Source of the DNA: Hellea sp.
GTDB lineage: Bacteria; Pseudomonadota; Alphaproteobacteria; Caulobacterales; Maricaulaceae
Reading direction: 5' to 3'
DNA length: 64,000 nucleotides
NCBI GenBank assembly: GCA_013002305.1
Contig: JABDKG010000040.1
Span: 62,001 to 126,000 of the forward strand
Shown here: positions 17,341 through 27,806 of the stretch, one piece after another
Position numbering within the stretch: the stretch's first letter is position 1
Layout: every line of letters begins with the position of its first letter
The notes under the pieces: model-generated
Seen by the model: the letters and a program-made list of their open reading frames with translations, nothing else
Told to the model about the DNA's origin: nothing
The model's database searches: none
Program-made: the position numbers and the translations under genes

Positions 17341-18269
17341 GGGCAGAGTAAAATCTGGCGGGCCAGACAGGCAGCTGTTCTGGCCCCCACATCATCCTGA
17401 TCCAGCGCCGGGGAATATTCGACAATATCCGCGACCGGCACGTGTTTACCTGTGGATTTCGTCAGTTCCAATATCAGCTGAACCAATCGCTCGATTGTCG
17501 ATAGAGGAACGCCGCGCGAGGCCGGCGCGCTGACGCCGGGCATTTGATAATGCGGCAAGACATCCAGATCTATGGTCAAATAAATTAAATCATTGCGCGC
17601 GATGAGCTTGGAGATTTCCGCATCGGCGGCTTTAGGATTTGCAATCAGCGCATGATCCGAAACTATGCCCACATCCCATTCCTCGGCGCGTTGAAAAAGA
17701 GCGTCGGTGTTGCTCTCTTCGGCGACCCCGAGGCAGAGATAGTCAAACTGCTTGGGATCGAGCATCCGCATTTGATAGAAAGGTGTGCCGGACGAGACGC
17801 CCTTATCGCCTGGGACGCGTAGGTCCAGATGGGCGTCAAGATTGACAATGCCGATCCGGTGATCCGGATAGTGAATTTTAAGGCCGGCATAGCCGCCATA
17901 GGCTGTCTCGTGCCCGCCGCCCAAAATCAGGATACGATCAAATAATCTCAGCTGCTGATCCAGGGTCAGGGACAGGAGCGTGTGCCCGGCTTCCAGAGCA
18001 TCGTCCTCGACCCGTATATCGCCCAAATCCACAAATGGTCCGGCATTATGCGGAACTGCCAGATTTCGAGCCGCGGTCCGGATGGCGTCAGGTGCCAAGG
18101 CTGCCCCGGGCCGTCCCAGATTGCGCTGAACGCCGGCGTCGCTGGCAAATCCGATCAGAGCCCGTTTGCCGTTTTCCTTGATCCGGTTATAAAAGCGTAC
18201 AGCCATTGGCCCATCTTCCAAATCCTGACGGCCGGTCCAGTTAAAATGACTTTGCAGGTCCATACTCAT
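17337..18269 (-). CDS. hutG: formimidoylglutamase (arginase/ureohydrolase family)
   Basis: HutG hydrolyses N-formimino-L-glutamate to glutamate and formamide, the last step of the four-enzyme histidine pathway. The 310-residue protein has all ureohydrolase metal motifs: 'ILGGGHETAYGG', 'IVNLDAHLDLR' and 'YLTIDLDVLPHYQMPGVSAP', binding two Mn ions. 'GFASDAGVQRNLGRPGAALAP' is the HutG-like N-terminal pattern. The assignment to HutG rather than agmatinase or arginase rests on that pattern and on hutI-hutH-hutU 4.6 kb away, from which it is separated by an esterase, a transporter and a DUF6498 gene. Convergent with the repeat-protein gene by a 4-base overlap. Confidence 0.88.
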   Translation of the reverse strand: MSMDLQSHFNWTGRQDLEDGPMAVRFYNRIKENGKRALIGFASDAGVQRNLGRPGAALAPDAIRTAARNLAVPHNAGPFVDLGDIRVEDDALEAGHTLLSLTLDQQLRLFDRILILGGGHETAYGGYAGLKIHYPDHRIGIVNLDAHLDLRVPGDKGVSSGTPFYQMRMLDPKQFDYLCLGVAEESNTDALFQRAEEWDVGIVSDHALIANPKAADAEISKLIARNDLIYLTIDLDVLPHYQMPGVSAPASRGVPLSTIERLVQLILELTKSTGKHVPVADIVEYSPALDQDDVGARTAACLARQILLCP

Positions 18270-18407
18270 AGTTTTATGTAAACTCTAATCTCAAAAAAAA
18301 CGACAAAATTTTATCTTTAAAAAATGACTTTCCCGGCTTGCGAGCTGTCGCCGCTATTTCTAAGCTGCCGGTCAATTCAACATTTCGAACCCACCGTCAG
18401 GAATATT

Positions 18408-20246
18408 ATGTCAAATTTTCGCAAATGCCTAAGCCCTTCAATATTTGCAGGCCTGATGATGGTCGCCAGTCCCGCCAGTGCTGGCGATGATGGTCCAATT
18501 GCGCTGTTTGACGACTTGATTGTCTTTGGTGACAGCCTGTCCGATCCGGGCAATCTTCCCGGCTTGCTGAACGGTCTAAACATTCCGGGACCGCCATATT
18601 TTGAAAACCAGTTTTCCAACGGCCCGGTCTATACCTATTTGCTCGATGATCTTTTAGGCTTTCAGGCCACCCGGGATCTTAACTATGCCATTGGCGGCGC
18701 GCGTTCCGGGCCGGGCGTAACCCAGAACAATTTCGGTATTGATCACGTTAATGCTTTTCTGAACGGCAATGGCAGCGGCGCGCAAGTGGATCGCTTTCTC
18801 GCCTCCGGCTATCAAATCTCGGACTTTGATTTGTTTGTCCTCAATATTGGCGGCAATGATTATTTGGGCTTTGATCCAATGGTCGATGATCCGGCGCTGG
18901 TCGTCAGTAATGCGGTCGGCAATATTCAGACCCAGCTGGGTCAATTGATCGGCGCCGGGGCCGATCACATCCTTGTGCCCTTTGTCGCCGATACGGGTTT
19001 GACGCCGTCTGTGGCTGTTGGCGGCCCAGCGGCGATGGCCGCCAGTACGGCAATTTCGGATGCCCATAATGCAGCGCTGACCAATATGTTGTCCGGCCTG
19101 ACGACAACGACAAACACCCATATTTACACGTTCGATTCGACAACTTTGTTTCGAGATGTTTACAATAATCCAACCAAGTACGGATTGTCGGTCGTAGATG
19201 TTTCTTGTCTTGGCAATTTTGTTATTTGCAGCAATCCGGAAGATTATTTGTTTTTTGACGGGGTGCATCCGACGGCCGTTGGCCATCAGATTACGGCCGC
19301 AGCCATGGCCGATACGCTGATCTCAACCCGCATCCCCGGCGCGGCCGCCGAGGTCAGCGCCGAGATGGCGGCTGACTGGGATCATATGCTCAGCCTGACA
19401 TCCAGAACGATGAAACTGTCGGATCAATGGTCATGGTTCGGACAGGTTCATTATCTTGACGGCGAACGCGATAATCAGCGCCTGTCCTCGGGCTATGATT
19501 ATGACGGCTATGCCGCCACCTTTGGCGGGGCCCGGCAAGCCGGAAAGTTCCGCCTTGGCGTCGCCGGATCATACGGCGTGTCAGAGACCGAATATTCCAT
19601 GGTTAATGGCGGTCTGGATACGGATTCGGTCCGGGTTGGCGGATTTGCCTCACGCGATTTTAATGAGATTACGGCCACGGTCACAGGCAGCCTGTCTTTT
19701 GACGCGCATGATACGGCGCGCCATACGGGCGTTGCCGGACAGATATCTGAGGGCTCGGCCGAAGGCCGGACATTTATGGCCTCAGGAGAGCTGCGCGGAA
19801 ATTTCATCGAGATGAAAGATGAGGCCATTGGCATTCATCCTTTTGTGCGCCTGACATGGCAGGACACAAATATCGAAGGCTACGCCGAGAGCGGCGCGGC
19901 CGGCCTTGACCGTATCATTGGCGACGTCACTATCAATCCTATCAACGCTGAGGCCGGTCTTGATATTGGCGGACATTTTGATGATATATTTGTCGGGGTT
20001 CAGGGCAGCTGGGTAAAAGGTCTGGAGAATAACTCCCAAACTGTCACAACCGCGCTCGTCACCATCCCGGACGTTCCGGTGTCGATTACCACTTTGGGGA
20101 CCGACGATTCTTACGCGCGGGTCTCGGCCATTGCGGGCATCAATATTAGCGAAAATCTGAGCCTGACTGTCATCGGATCGACCGACTTTGCCCGTAGCGA
20201 CAGCGACGCCGTAAATGGGATAGTACGTCTTTCCGGCCGGTTTTAA
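18408..20246 (+). CDS. autotransporter SGNH/GDSL esterase
   Basis: A 612-residue secreted lipase/esterase anchored by its own beta-barrel (type Va, EstA-like). Signal peptide about residues 1-26 ('VASPASAGDD'). SGNH blocks: 'IVFGDSLSDPGN' (catalytic Ser near residue 42), Gly/Asn block 'LNIGGNDYLGF' near 147, and 'FFDGVHPTAVGHQI' near 283 with the catalytic Asp and His. Residues about 345-612 form the barrel, ending 'GIVRLSGRF' with terminal Phe. ATG 18408 has CAGGA upstream and is followed by a normal signal peptide, so I prefer it to an in-frame start 84 bases earlier. The passenger faces outside and probably hydrolyses lipids or esters. Confidence 0.93.
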   Translation: MSNFRKCLSPSIFAGLMMVASPASAGDDGPIALFDDLIVFGDSLSDPGNLPGLLNGLNIPGPPYFENQFSNGPVYTYLLDDLLGFQATRDLNYAIGGARSGPGVTQNNFGIDHVNAFLNGNGSGAQVDRFLASGYQISDFDLFVLNIGGNDYLGFDPMVDDPALVVSNAVGNIQTQLGQLIGAGADHILVPFVADTGLTPSVAVGGPAAMAASTAISDAHNAALTNMLSGLTTTTNTHIYTFDSTTLFRDVYNNPTKYGLSVVDVSCLGNFVICSNPEDYLFFDGVHPTAVGHQITAAAMADTLISTRIPGAAAEVSAEMAADWDHMLSLTSRTMKLSDQWSWFGQVHYLDGERDNQRLSSGYDYDGYAATFGGARQAGKFRLGVAGSYGVSETEYSMVNGGLDTDSVRVGGFASRDFNEITATVTGSLSFDAHDTARHTGVAGQISEGSAEGRTFMASGELRGNFIEMKDEAIGIHPFVRLTWQDTNIEGYAESGAAGLDRIIGDVTINPINAEAGLDIGGHFDDIFVGVQGSWVKGLENNSQTVTTALVTIPDVPVSITTLGTDDSYARVSAIAGINISENLSLTVIGSTDFARSDSDAVNGIVRLSGRF

Positions 20247-20338
20247 CATTTAAACTCATCAAGCCCTTGTAATTCATCTTTGCTTTGATAAGAGCGCGGC
20301 TCTTTTGCCGTCTCGGATGATCATCCAGGAAATTCTTC

Positions 20339-21994
20339 ATGCTTAGAACGTCGATCTCCAATTTTTTGGAGCAAGTCTCCATACCGGCGCGCCGCCGCAG
20401 CGGTCAGCCCATGACCTTTACGCCGCACCGGATCAAGGTCGAGGTGCTGGCGGGCATAACCGTCTCGCTCGCATTAATACCCGAAGCGGTCGCCTTTGCC
20501 TTTGTTGCCGGCGTTCATCCGCTGGTCGGGCTTTACGCCGCCTTTATCGTCGGATTGATCACAGCCTGTTTCGGCGGCCGGCCCGGCATGATTTCCGGCG
20601 CGACCGGCGCGCTAGCGGTTGTCATGGTGGCGCTGGTTGCCCAGCACGGTGTTGAATATCTTTTTGCGACAGTTGTGCTGATGGGGATATTGCAGGTCTT
20701 TGCGGGGATTTTCAGGCTCGGGAAATTTATCCGCCTTGTCCCGCATCCGGTCATGCTTGGATTTGTCAACGGGCTGGCGATCATCATCGGACTGGCCCAG
20801 CTCAAACAATTTGAGAAACCGGGCGCCGCCGCAGCCGAAGCGAGCACTCAGGCCGGACATCACGGCCCGTCTATTTTCTCGGCCGATTATATTACAGGAA
20901 CGCCTTTGATGATCATGCTCGCGCTCGTCGGATTGACCATGTTGGTGATCTGGCTATTGCCGCGTTTCACCAAAGCTATTCCGGCCCCGCTCGCCGGTAT
21001 TTTAATAACGGTCGGCGTTGTTCTCGCGCTCGGTATTGATGTGCCGACAGTTGGCGACATGTCGTCAATCTCGGGTGGCCTGCCGCAATTCAGCATCCCG
21101 GAAATTTCCTATAGTCTTCAAGACCTGCAGATCATACTGCCATATGCGCTGATATTGGCGGCGATTGGCCTGATCGAAAGTCTGCTGACCCTCAACCTTG
21201 TCGGAGAACTAACCGGAAAACGCGGCGGCGCCTCGCAAGAGTGTGTCGCCCAAGGCGCGGCCAATGTCGTGACAGGATTTTTCGGCGGCATGGGCGGCTG
21301 CGCGATGATCGGGCAAAGCATGATCAATGTGAAATCCGGGGCGCGTACGCGGCTCTCCGGAATTGTTGCCGCGCTCGCGCTGCTGGGTTTCATTCTTTAC
21401 GGCTCGCAGTGGATCGAACAGATCCCGCTTGCCGCGCTTGTCGGCGTTATGTTCATGGTCGTGATCGGGACATTTGCCTGGCAGTCCTTCAAAATAATGC
21501 AGCGCATTCCCAAAATGGATGCGTTCGTGATAATCTTGGTCACGGCGGTTACCGTACGTTATGATCTGGCCGTCGCCGTTATTGTCGGGGTCATTGTCTC
21601 GGCTCTGGCCTATGCCTGGAATAATGCGCGGCGCATCCATGCCCACAAAACAGAAGAAGAGGGCGCGCTGGTTTACCAGATTGAGGGCCCGCTATTCTTT
21701 GGCTCGACCGATGGATTTGCGGAAATTTTTAACCCTAAAAATGATCCGGACACCGTCATTGTCGATTTTATGCGCAGCCGCGTTGTCGATCAGTCGGCTT
21801 TGCAGGCCATTGAAGATATGGCCGGGAAATATCGCGCTCAAGGAAAGACTTTGCAGCTCAGACATTTGTCCAGAGACTGTCACGAAATTCTATCCAAGGC
21901 CGGACAATTGGTCATCGGCTCCGATGATGATCCGTCTTATGGGCTGGCGGTCGATTACGGCGTCCAAACCGGGCGCTTTGGAAACGGACATTAG
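20339..21994 (+). CDS. SulP family anion transporter with STAS domain
   Basis: A 551-residue secondary transporter of the SLC26/SulP family. 'RIKVEVLAGITVSLALIPEAVAFAFVAGVHPLVGLYAAF' (split over the first helices) is the family entry motif, followed by some 12-14 membrane helices with 'GFVNGLAIIIGLAQL' and 'GGMGGCAMIGQSMINVKSGARTRLSG'. The C-terminal 110 residues form a STAS domain ('YQIEGPLFFGSTDGFAEIF', 'VDFMRSRVVDQSALQAIED'). SulP proteins carry sulfate, bicarbonate or carboxylates; the substrate is not readable here. AGGA eight bases before ATG 20339 supports this start, although an internal ATG at 20411 is possible. Confidence 0.93.
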   Translation: MLRTSISNFLEQVSIPARRRSGQPMTFTPHRIKVEVLAGITVSLALIPEAVAFAFVAGVHPLVGLYAAFIVGLITACFGGRPGMISGATGALAVVMVALVAQHGVEYLFATVVLMGILQVFAGIFRLGKFIRLVPHPVMLGFVNGLAIIIGLAQLKQFEKPGAAAAEASTQAGHHGPSIFSADYITGTPLMIMLALVGLTMLVIWLLPRFTKAIPAPLAGILITVGVVLALGIDVPTVGDMSSISGGLPQFSIPEISYSLQDLQIILPYALILAAIGLIESLLTLNLVGELTGKRGGASQECVAQGAANVVTGFFGGMGGCAMIGQSMINVKSGARTRLSGIVAALALLGFILYGSQWIEQIPLAALVGVMFMVVIGTFAWQSFKIMQRIPKMDAFVIILVTAVTVRYDLAVAVIVGVIVSALAYAWNNARRIHAHKTEEEGALVYQIEGPLFFGSTDGFAEIFNPKNDPDTVIVDFMRSRVVDQSALQAIEDMAGKYRAQGKTLQLRHLSRDCHEILSKAGQLVIGSDDDPSYGLAVDYGVQTGRFGNGH

Positions 21995-22045
21995 ACTGGA
22001 ACCATTTCCGATTTTTACTATGATGTAAGCCGGAAGGGGCAGTCC

Positions 22046-22654
22046 ATGCCGCAAAACTGGCGAGAACCGAGCGTTTTATTATTGTACTGGGTCAATCTGA
22101 TCCCGGTTATCGGCGTGCTGTTTTTTGATTGGGGTCTGGCGATCATTCTGGCGCTTTATTGGCTAGAAACCGTTTTCATCGGCGTCCTGAATGTCCCAAA
22201 AATTCTAATGTGTCGGGGCGGCGTGTTTGAGGGCGGTATCTCTTTGTTCGGCAATCTGTTTAACGCCGCTTTCTTTTCCATTCATTTCGGCGGATTTTCC
22301 TATGGGCATTTGACTGCGCTCAATCATATGATCGGCGTCAAAAACATTTTTGCCTATTTTACCGAAAACCCGCTGTTCTGGATCGCGATCGGGAGCCTTA
22401 TGATCAGTCACATTTTTTCATTCTGGCATAATTTCTTGCGCCGTAAAGAATATAGCCGCCGCAGCTCGTCCGAGCAGATGTTCAAACCTTACGGGCGCGT
22501 GGTTGTCATGCATTTGATCATTATCTTTGGCGGATTGCTGTTGATGCAAACCGGCAGTCCCGACCTGTTACTGATTGTTCTGGTCGCGATCAAAATTGTG
22601 ATCGATGGATGGCTTCATTTGCGCTCCCATAAACCGATCATCATCAGCCCATAA
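22046..22654 (+). CDS. DUF6498 family membrane protein
   Basis: A 202-residue inner-membrane protein with about five helices: 'LLYWVNLIPVIGVLFFDW', 'LAIILALYWLETVFIGVLNV', 'NLFNAAFFSIHFGGFSYGHL', 'LFWIAIGSLMISHIFSFW' and 'LLLMQTGSPDLLLIVLVAIK'. The 'ALYWLETVFIG' helix followed by a cytoplasmic loop and a His-rich helix ('FSIHFGGF', 'MISHIFSFWHNF') is the DUF6498 pattern. No biochemical role is known. It follows sulP by 51 bases with the ribosome site AAGGGG, so the two may be co-transcribed. Confidence 0.7.
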   Translation: MPQNWREPSVLLLYWVNLIPVIGVLFFDWGLAIILALYWLETVFIGVLNVPKILMCRGGVFEGGISLFGNLFNAAFFSIHFGGFSYGHLTALNHMIGVKNIFAYFTENPLFWIAIGSLMISHIFSFWHNFLRRKEYSRRSSSEQMFKPYGRVVVMHLIIIFGGLLLMQTGSPDLLLIVLVAIKIVIDGWLHLRSHKPIIISP

Positions 22655-22689
22655 ACGCTCAGCCAGAATAGTTTATTTTTCAACGAGGT

Positions 22690-22730
22690 TTCACGTGAAG
22701 CACAGGACAATCCGTGGACGTTCCACGTGG
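22690..22730. promoter_or_regulatory. two CACGTG-centred palindromes upstream of hutIHU
   Basis: TTCACGTGAA (22690-22699) and CCACGTGG (22723-22730) are perfect palindromes with centres 32 bases apart, about three helical turns. The second also lies in a small hairpin CGTGGA-cgt-TCCACG (22713-22727). They sit in the 196-base gap between the DUF6498 gene and hutI. A paired operator for the hut operon is a reasonable inference; they do not resemble the TGTATA-type HutC operator. Confidence 0.4.
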
Positions 22731-22850
22731 TAACCGCAGTATAGAGCGTCATTCAGCCGATTTAAGGCCCGGATCTGATGCTGAAATACAATCTCATATT
22801 TTACGCTTTTTAACAAGATTATTGCGCGGGTTTTGCGTAAAAGGACTGGG

Positions 22851-24062
22851 ATGAGTACGCATCTACATCAGGTTCATGTCTATACTGGCGCCCGATTGGC
22901 AACGTTGGCCGGGCCGAGCGGCTATGGCCTCGTCGACGGCGTTATCGCTATCAAAGATCAAGCGATCGACTATGTCGGCCCCAAAAACCGTCTTCCGGGA
23001 CGGTTCGAAGATGCGCCCCGGACTGAGCTGAACGGACGGCTTGTGACGCCCGGCCTGATGGATTGTCATACCCATCTTGTCTATGCCGGATCGCGCGCGA
23101 ACGAATTTGAAATGCGGCTCGAAGGCAAAAGCTATGAGGATATTGCGCTGGCGGGCGGCGGGATAATTTCGACCGTTAAAGCGACGCGCGCGGCCAATGA
23201 TACGGACCTGTTCGTTCAGACCTTAGCGCGGCTGGACAACCTTCTGGCCGAGGGCGTTTCGACGGTCGAAATTAAATCCGGTTACGGGCTCGATATCGAG
23301 ACGGAGCTGCGCATGCTCGGGATCGCAAGACGGCTTGAAGAGGCCCGGTCGGTCAGAATTAAAACGACTTTTCTCGGCGCGCATGCGGTTCCGGCCGGCA
23401 TGGATGCTGACGCCTATATTGACGATATTTGCATCCCGGCTCTGCGCGCCGCCTTTGCTGACGGGCTTGTCGACGCTGTTGACGGATTTTGCGAAACCAT
23501 CGGATTTACGCCGGCTCAGATCACCCGTGTGTTTGATACGGCCAAAGAATTAGGCCTGCCGGTTAAGCTGCATGCCGAGCAAATCTCCTATCTGCGCGGC
23601 GCTCAGCTCGCGGCCAGTTATCAAGCATTATCGGCCGACCATTTGGAATTTATATCCGAAGAAGGCATCATCGCCATGGCCGAGGCAGGGGTGGTCGCCG
23701 GCATACTCCCGGGGGCTTATTATTTTCTCGGCGAAACCCAAAAACCGCCGATCGAAAGTCTGCGCCTCGCGGGCGTTCCGATGGCGGTTGCGACCGATAG
23801 TAATCCCGGCTCGTCGCCGATGACCTCGATCCTGCTGGCGATGAATATGGCGGCGACCCTGTTTGATCTGACGCCCGAAGAGTGCCTGCGCGGCGCGACG
23901 GTCAATGCGGCCAAGGCGCTCGGCCTGCCGATGAGCGGACGGCTCGCTAAAGGCATGCGGGCGGACCTCGCGATCTGGGATGTCGAACATCCGGCCGAGC
24001 TGACATACCGGATCGGCGACGCGCCGCTCTATCAACGTATATTTGGAGGGGCCGAATGCTGA
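22851..24062 (+). CDS. hutI: imidazolonepropionase
   Basis: HutI opens the imidazolone ring of 4-imidazolone-5-propanoate to give N-formimino-glutamate, step three of histidine breakdown. The 403-residue amidohydrolase has the metal motif '[17 protein letters not shown]', 'KSGYGLD', '[12 protein letters not shown]', 'KLHAEQIS' and '[14 protein letters not shown]' with the last metal-binding Asp. Start ATG 22851 has AAGGA about seven bases upstream. The last codons overlap the hutH start by seven bases, so translation is coupled. Confidence 0.97.
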   Translation: MSTHLHQVHVYTGARLATLAGPSGYGLVDGVIAIKDQAIDYVGPKNRLPGRFEDAPRTELNGRLVTPGLMDCHTHLVYAGSRANEFEMRLEGKSYEDIALAGGGIISTVKATRAANDTDLFVQTLARLDNLLAEGVSTVEIKSGYGLDIETELRMLGIARRLEEARSVRIKTTFLGAHAVPAGMDADAYIDDICIPALRAAFADGLVDAVDGFCETIGFTPAQITRVFDTAKELGLPVKLHAEQISYLRGAQLAASYQALSADHLEFISEEGIIAMAEAGVVAGILPGAYYFLGETQKPPIESLRLAGVPMAVATDSNPGSSPMTSILLAMNMAATLFDLTPEECLRGATVNAAKALGLPMSGRLAKGMRADLAIWDVEHPAELTYRIGDAPLYQRIFGGAEC

Positions 24063-25585
24063 CCCTTAATCCGGGGCAGGTGACCCTGTTCGAGCTTGAA
24101 GAGATATATCGGCGCGGCGAAGCTGCCAGGCTCAATGATGACGCCAATGCCGCGATTGAAAAATCCTGCGCCGTTGTGACGAAAGCGGCAGCGGGTGACG
24201 AGGCCGTTTACGGCGTCAATACGGGCTTTGGGAAACTCGCCTCAATCCGGATCGCGCCGGAAGACACAGAAACGCTGCAGCGCAATCTCATCCTGTCGCA
24301 CTGTGCTGGGATTGGTGACACAACACCGATAAATATCACGCGGCTGATGATGGCGCTTAAGCTCATCTCGCTCGGACGTGGCGCATCCGGCGTAAAACCA
24401 GATACGCCTGAAATGCTCGAAGCTCTATTGGAAAAGGGCGTAACGCCTGTTGTTCCGGCGCAAGGATCCGTCGGCGCGTCCGGCGATCTCGCGCCTCTGG
24501 CCCATATGGCGGCCGTGATGATCGGCGAAGGCGAGGCCGAGTATAACGGCAAGACTATGCCCGGCGGCGAGGCGCTTAGAAAAGCCGGGCTGACGCCGAT
24601 AGTCCTGGGTCCCAAAGAAGGGCTCGCCCTGATCAACGGCACGCAGTTCAGCACCGCCCACGCGCTGGCCGGACTGTTCGAGGCCTGGCGCGCGGCGCAA
24701 ATGTCTTTGATTACATCGGCGCTCTCCATTGACGCAGCTATGGCCTCAACGGCGCCGCTCATGCCGGGCATTCATGAACTGCGCGGTTATTTCGGCCAGA
24801 TCGAAGCGGCGGCGACGATGCGCGACCTGCTCGAAGGCTCGATTATTCGTGACAGTCACCGCGAAGATGATCCGCGCGTGCAGGATCCTTATTGTATGCG
24901 CTGCCAGCCACAAGTTGTCGGCGCGGCCATGCGCATATTGAGACAGGCCGCTCGCACGCTGATGATCGAAGCCAATGCGGCCACTGATAATCCGCTGGTC
25001 ATGCCGGACGGCTCTATTATCTCCGGCGGAAATTTCCATGCCGAGCCTGTGGCCTTTGCCGCCGATATGATTGCGCTGGCCATGGCCGAGATCGGAGCCA
25101 TTTCGCAGCGCCGCATTGCACTGCTCGTCGACCCGGCGCTGTCCTTTGATCTACCGCCTTTCCTCGCCGAAGATCCGGGGCTTAACTCCGGCATGATGGT
25201 GGTTGAGATCGCCAGCGCCGCCCTGATGAGTGAAAACAAACATCTCGCCAATCCGTGCTCAACCGACTCGACGCCGACCAGCGCCAATCAAGAAGATCAT
25301 GTGTCTATGGCGGCGCACGGCGCCAGGCGGCTCCTGCGGATGGCGGATAATCTATTTCGGATTTTAGGGATCGAGCTGTTCTGCGGCGTTGAAGGTGTAC
25401 GTTTTCGCGCGCCGGTTAATACCAGTCCGGCTTTGCAAAATGTCATGGCCGTGTTCTATGGGCGCGTCGAGCCGCTGACCCATGACCGCTTTATGACCCG
25501 CGATATGGAAACTGCTGCTGACATGGCCCGCGCCAGTGACTTTCTGGACGCGGCCGAAATCTCATTCCCATCTCTGGAGACCTGA
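24056..25585 (+). CDS. hutH: histidine ammonia-lyase
   Basis: HutH removes ammonia from L-histidine to give urocanate. The 509-residue protein carries the Ala-Ser-Gly triad that forms the MIO cofactor in '[19 protein letters not shown]' and the active-site stretch '[11 protein letters not shown]'; '[13 protein letters not shown]', '[11 protein letters not shown]' and '[17 protein letters not shown]' are further family blocks. It is the middle gene of hutI-hutH-hutU, overlapping hutI and directly abutting hutU. Length is normal. Confidence 0.98.
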   Translation: MLTLNPGQVTLFELEEIYRRGEAARLNDDANAAIEKSCAVVTKAAAGDEAVYGVNTGFGKLASIRIAPEDTETLQRNLILSHCAGIGDTTPINITRLMMALKLISLGRGASGVKPDTPEMLEALLEKGVTPVVPAQGSVGASGDLAPLAHMAAVMIGEGEAEYNGKTMPGGEALRKAGLTPIVLGPKEGLALINGTQFSTAHALAGLFEAWRAAQMSLITSALSIDAAMASTAPLMPGIHELRGYFGQIEAAATMRDLLEGSIIRDSHREDDPRVQDPYCMRCQPQVVGAAMRILRQAARTLMIEANAATDNPLVMPDGSIISGGNFHAEPVAFAADMIALAMAEIGAISQRRIALLVDPALSFDLPPFLAEDPGLNSGMMVVEIASAALMSENKHLANPCSTDSTPTSANQEDHVSMAAHGARRLLRMADNLFRILGIELFCGVEGVRFRAPVNTSPALQNVMAVFYGRVEPLTHDRFMTRDMETAADMARASDFLDAAEISFPSLET

Positions 25586-27250
25586 TTGTCTTTCACCCGT
25601 AAAAACTCCCGCGATATCTATCCCCCCACGGGTACCGAACTGACCTGTAAAAGCTGGCTGACCGAAGCGCCGCTGCGCATGCTAATGAACAACCTCCACC
25701 CCGATGTGGCCGAGAACCCGCATGAGCTGGTGGTTTACGGCGGCATCGGCCGGGCGGCGCGCAATTGGGAAGCCTATGATAAAATCGTCGAAAGCCTGCG
25801 GCGGCTCGAAACCGACGAAACGCTTCTGGTGCAATCGGGTAAGCCGGTCGGGATTTTCAAAACCCACGACATGGCACCGCGCGTTTTAATCGCCAATTCC
25901 AACCTCGTGCCGGCCTGGGCCAATTGGGATCACTTTAACGAGCTCGATAAAAAGGGCCTGATGATGTATGGCCAGATGACGGCCGGCTCTTGGATTTATA
26001 TCGGGACGCAAGGCATTGTGCAGGGCACATATGAGACCTTTGTCGAGGCTGGGCGGCAGCATTATGGCGGTGACCTCACGGGCAAATGGGTGCTGACCGC
26101 AGGTCTTGGCGGCATGGGCGGCGCGCAGCCGCTTGCCGCTGTTATGGCCGGAGCCTGCTGCCTTGCTATTGAGTGCGACGAGACGAGGGCCGACTTTCGC
26201 CTGCGTACCCGTTACGTTGATGAGAAGACCCATAGCATTGACGAAGCGCTCGAGATGATTGAGCGCTGGACGGCGGCGGGCGAAGCCAAGTCTGTCGGGC
26301 TGATCGGCAATGCCGCCGAGATTGTGCCGGAGCTATTTAGGCGCGGCGTGCGGCCTGATATTGTCACCGACCAGACCAGTGCCCACGACCCGGTCCACGG
26401 CTATCTCCCGATCGGGTGGAGCGTGTCCGAATGGCGCGCGCGTCAAGAATCTGATCCGGCGCTTGTTGAAAAGGAAGCGCGCGAGTCCATGCGCGTCCAT
26501 GTCGAGGCCATGGTGGATTTCCACAAGGCCCGCGTGCCGACGGTGGACTATGGCAATAACATCCGCCAAGTCGCGTTTGACGCCGGCTTTAAAGACGCCT
26601 TCGCCTTTCCGGGTTTTGTCCCGGCCTATATAAGGCCACTGTTTTGCAAAGGGATCGGCCCGTTTCGCTGGGCCGCGCTTTCGGGTGATCCGGAAGATAT
26701 TTATAAAACTGACGCGCGTGTAAAAGAGATCATCCCGGATGATCCGCACCTGCATAACTGGCTCGATATGGCGAGGGACCGCATCGCGTTTCAGGGCCTT
26801 CCTGCGCGGATATGCTGGGTTGGTCTCGGCCTGCGCGATAAGCTCGGTCTCGCCTTTAATGAAATGGTCCGCACAGGCGAGCTCTCCGCCCCGGTCGTGA
26901 TCGGCCGTGACCACCTCGATAGCGGCAGCGTCGCCAGCCCCAACCGCGAAACCGAATCCATGAAAGACGGCTCCGATGCCGTCTCCGATTGGCCGCTCCT
27001 AAACGCGCTCCTTAACACAGCCTCCGGCGCGACCTGGGTCTCGCTCCACCACGGCGGCGGAGTCGGCATGGGCTACTCCCAGCACAGCGGCATGGTCATC
27101 TGCGCCGACGGCACAGAAGAAGCCGATGAACGATTGCGCCGCGTGCTCTGGAACGACCCGGCGACAGGGGTTATGAGACATGCGGATGCGGGGTATGATA
27201 TTGCGCGGAATTGTGCGGATGAGATGAGCTTGGATTTACCGGGGGTATAA
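25586..27250 (+). CDS. hutU: urocanate hydratase (TTG start)
   Basis: HutU hydrates urocanate to imidazolone-propanoate using tightly bound NAD+. The 554-residue protein shows the N-terminal block '[21 protein letters not shown]', the NAD site '[19 protein letters not shown]', '[14 protein letters not shown]' and the C-terminal '[19 protein letters not shown]'. I take TTG 25586 as start: it follows the hutH stop with no gap, GGAGA lies five bases upstream, and no ATG occurs before the conserved N-terminal block. With HutH, HutI and HutG it completes the pathway from histidine to glutamate. Confidence 0.97.
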   Translation: MSFTRKNSRDIYPPTGTELTCKSWLTEAPLRMLMNNLHPDVAENPHELVVYGGIGRAARNWEAYDKIVESLRRLETDETLLVQSGKPVGIFKTHDMAPRVLIANSNLVPAWANWDHFNELDKKGLMMYGQMTAGSWIYIGTQGIVQGTYETFVEAGRQHYGGDLTGKWVLTAGLGGMGGAQPLAAVMAGACCLAIECDETRADFRLRTRYVDEKTHSIDEALEMIERWTAAGEAKSVGLIGNAAEIVPELFRRGVRPDIVTDQTSAHDPVHGYLPIGWSVSEWRARQESDPALVEKEARESMRVHVEAMVDFHKARVPTVDYGNNIRQVAFDAGFKDAFAFPGFVPAYIRPLFCKGIGPFRWAALSGDPEDIYKTDARVKEIIPDDPHLHNWLDMARDRIAFQGLPARICWVGLGLRDKLGLAFNEMVRTGELSAPVVIGRDHLDSGSVASPNRETESMKDGSDAVSDWPLLNALLNTASGATWVSLHHGGGVGMGYSQHSGMVICADGTEEADERLRRVLWNDPATGVMRHADAGYDIARNCADEMSLDLPGV

Positions 27251-27257
27251 GAATTCA

Positions 27258-27806
27258 ATGGAAAGTTTTGAGAAGTTGTGGCCTCGCATTTCCTATTTCA
27301 TTGATGAAATGTGTTCTGGTATGGCTTTCTTTGAAGGATATATTCCGTCCATTGACGCAACGAATCTTGATGCAAATATACGCTTTTTAAAAGCTCAGGT
27401 TTGTGATGGAAGTTTTGACCTCTCTGTTTGGTCTAACGAGACTACAAAACAAGACTGGAATAGGGAGTATTCGTTCAACGAATATTTGAATTTCTTCGCC
27501 ATTGATAAAATTACGATGCTGAATTTTGAGTATCAGTTGGATTTAAAAGAAGTACTTCTACATCTGAAATTGATGATTGAAAAAACTGACGATACAAACA
27601 TTAGTATTAACATAATTTGTTATCGCGACCCAATTTTAGACCATGCAAGCCCCAAAGATGTAATGGAAAAGGCAATTATTGAATTTCATAGATTGCGAAA
27701 TTTGTTCGGCGGAGGGGTTGTTTTTGTTGGACCCGACAATTTGACTTATCCTGTGGATGACAATGATTACCCAGATCATTGGATCAAGATTGAATATCTA
27801 GACTGA
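27258..27806 (+). CDS. AT-rich hypothetical acidic protein
   Basis: A 182-residue protein I do not recognise. It is rich in Asp and Glu, with aromatic residues scattered throughout, has no signal peptide or membrane helix, and has mixed alpha/beta character ('NISINIICYRDPILDH', 'NLFGGGVVFVGPDNLTYPVD'). GC is clearly lower than in the preceding hut genes, suggesting recent acquisition. It starts seven bases after hutU with only a weak ribosome site. Size, acidity and orphan state resemble immunity or antitoxin genes, but this is only a resemblance; no toxin partner is seen. Confidence 0.65.
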   Translation: MESFEKLWPRISYFIDEMCSGMAFFEGYIPSIDATNLDANIRFLKAQVCDGSFDLSVWSNETTKQDWNREYSFNEYLNFFAIDKITMLNFEYQLDLKEVLLHLKLMIEKTDDTNISINIICYRDPILDHASPKDVMEKAIIEFHRLRNLFGGGVVFVGPDNLTYPVDDNDYPDHWIKIEYLD

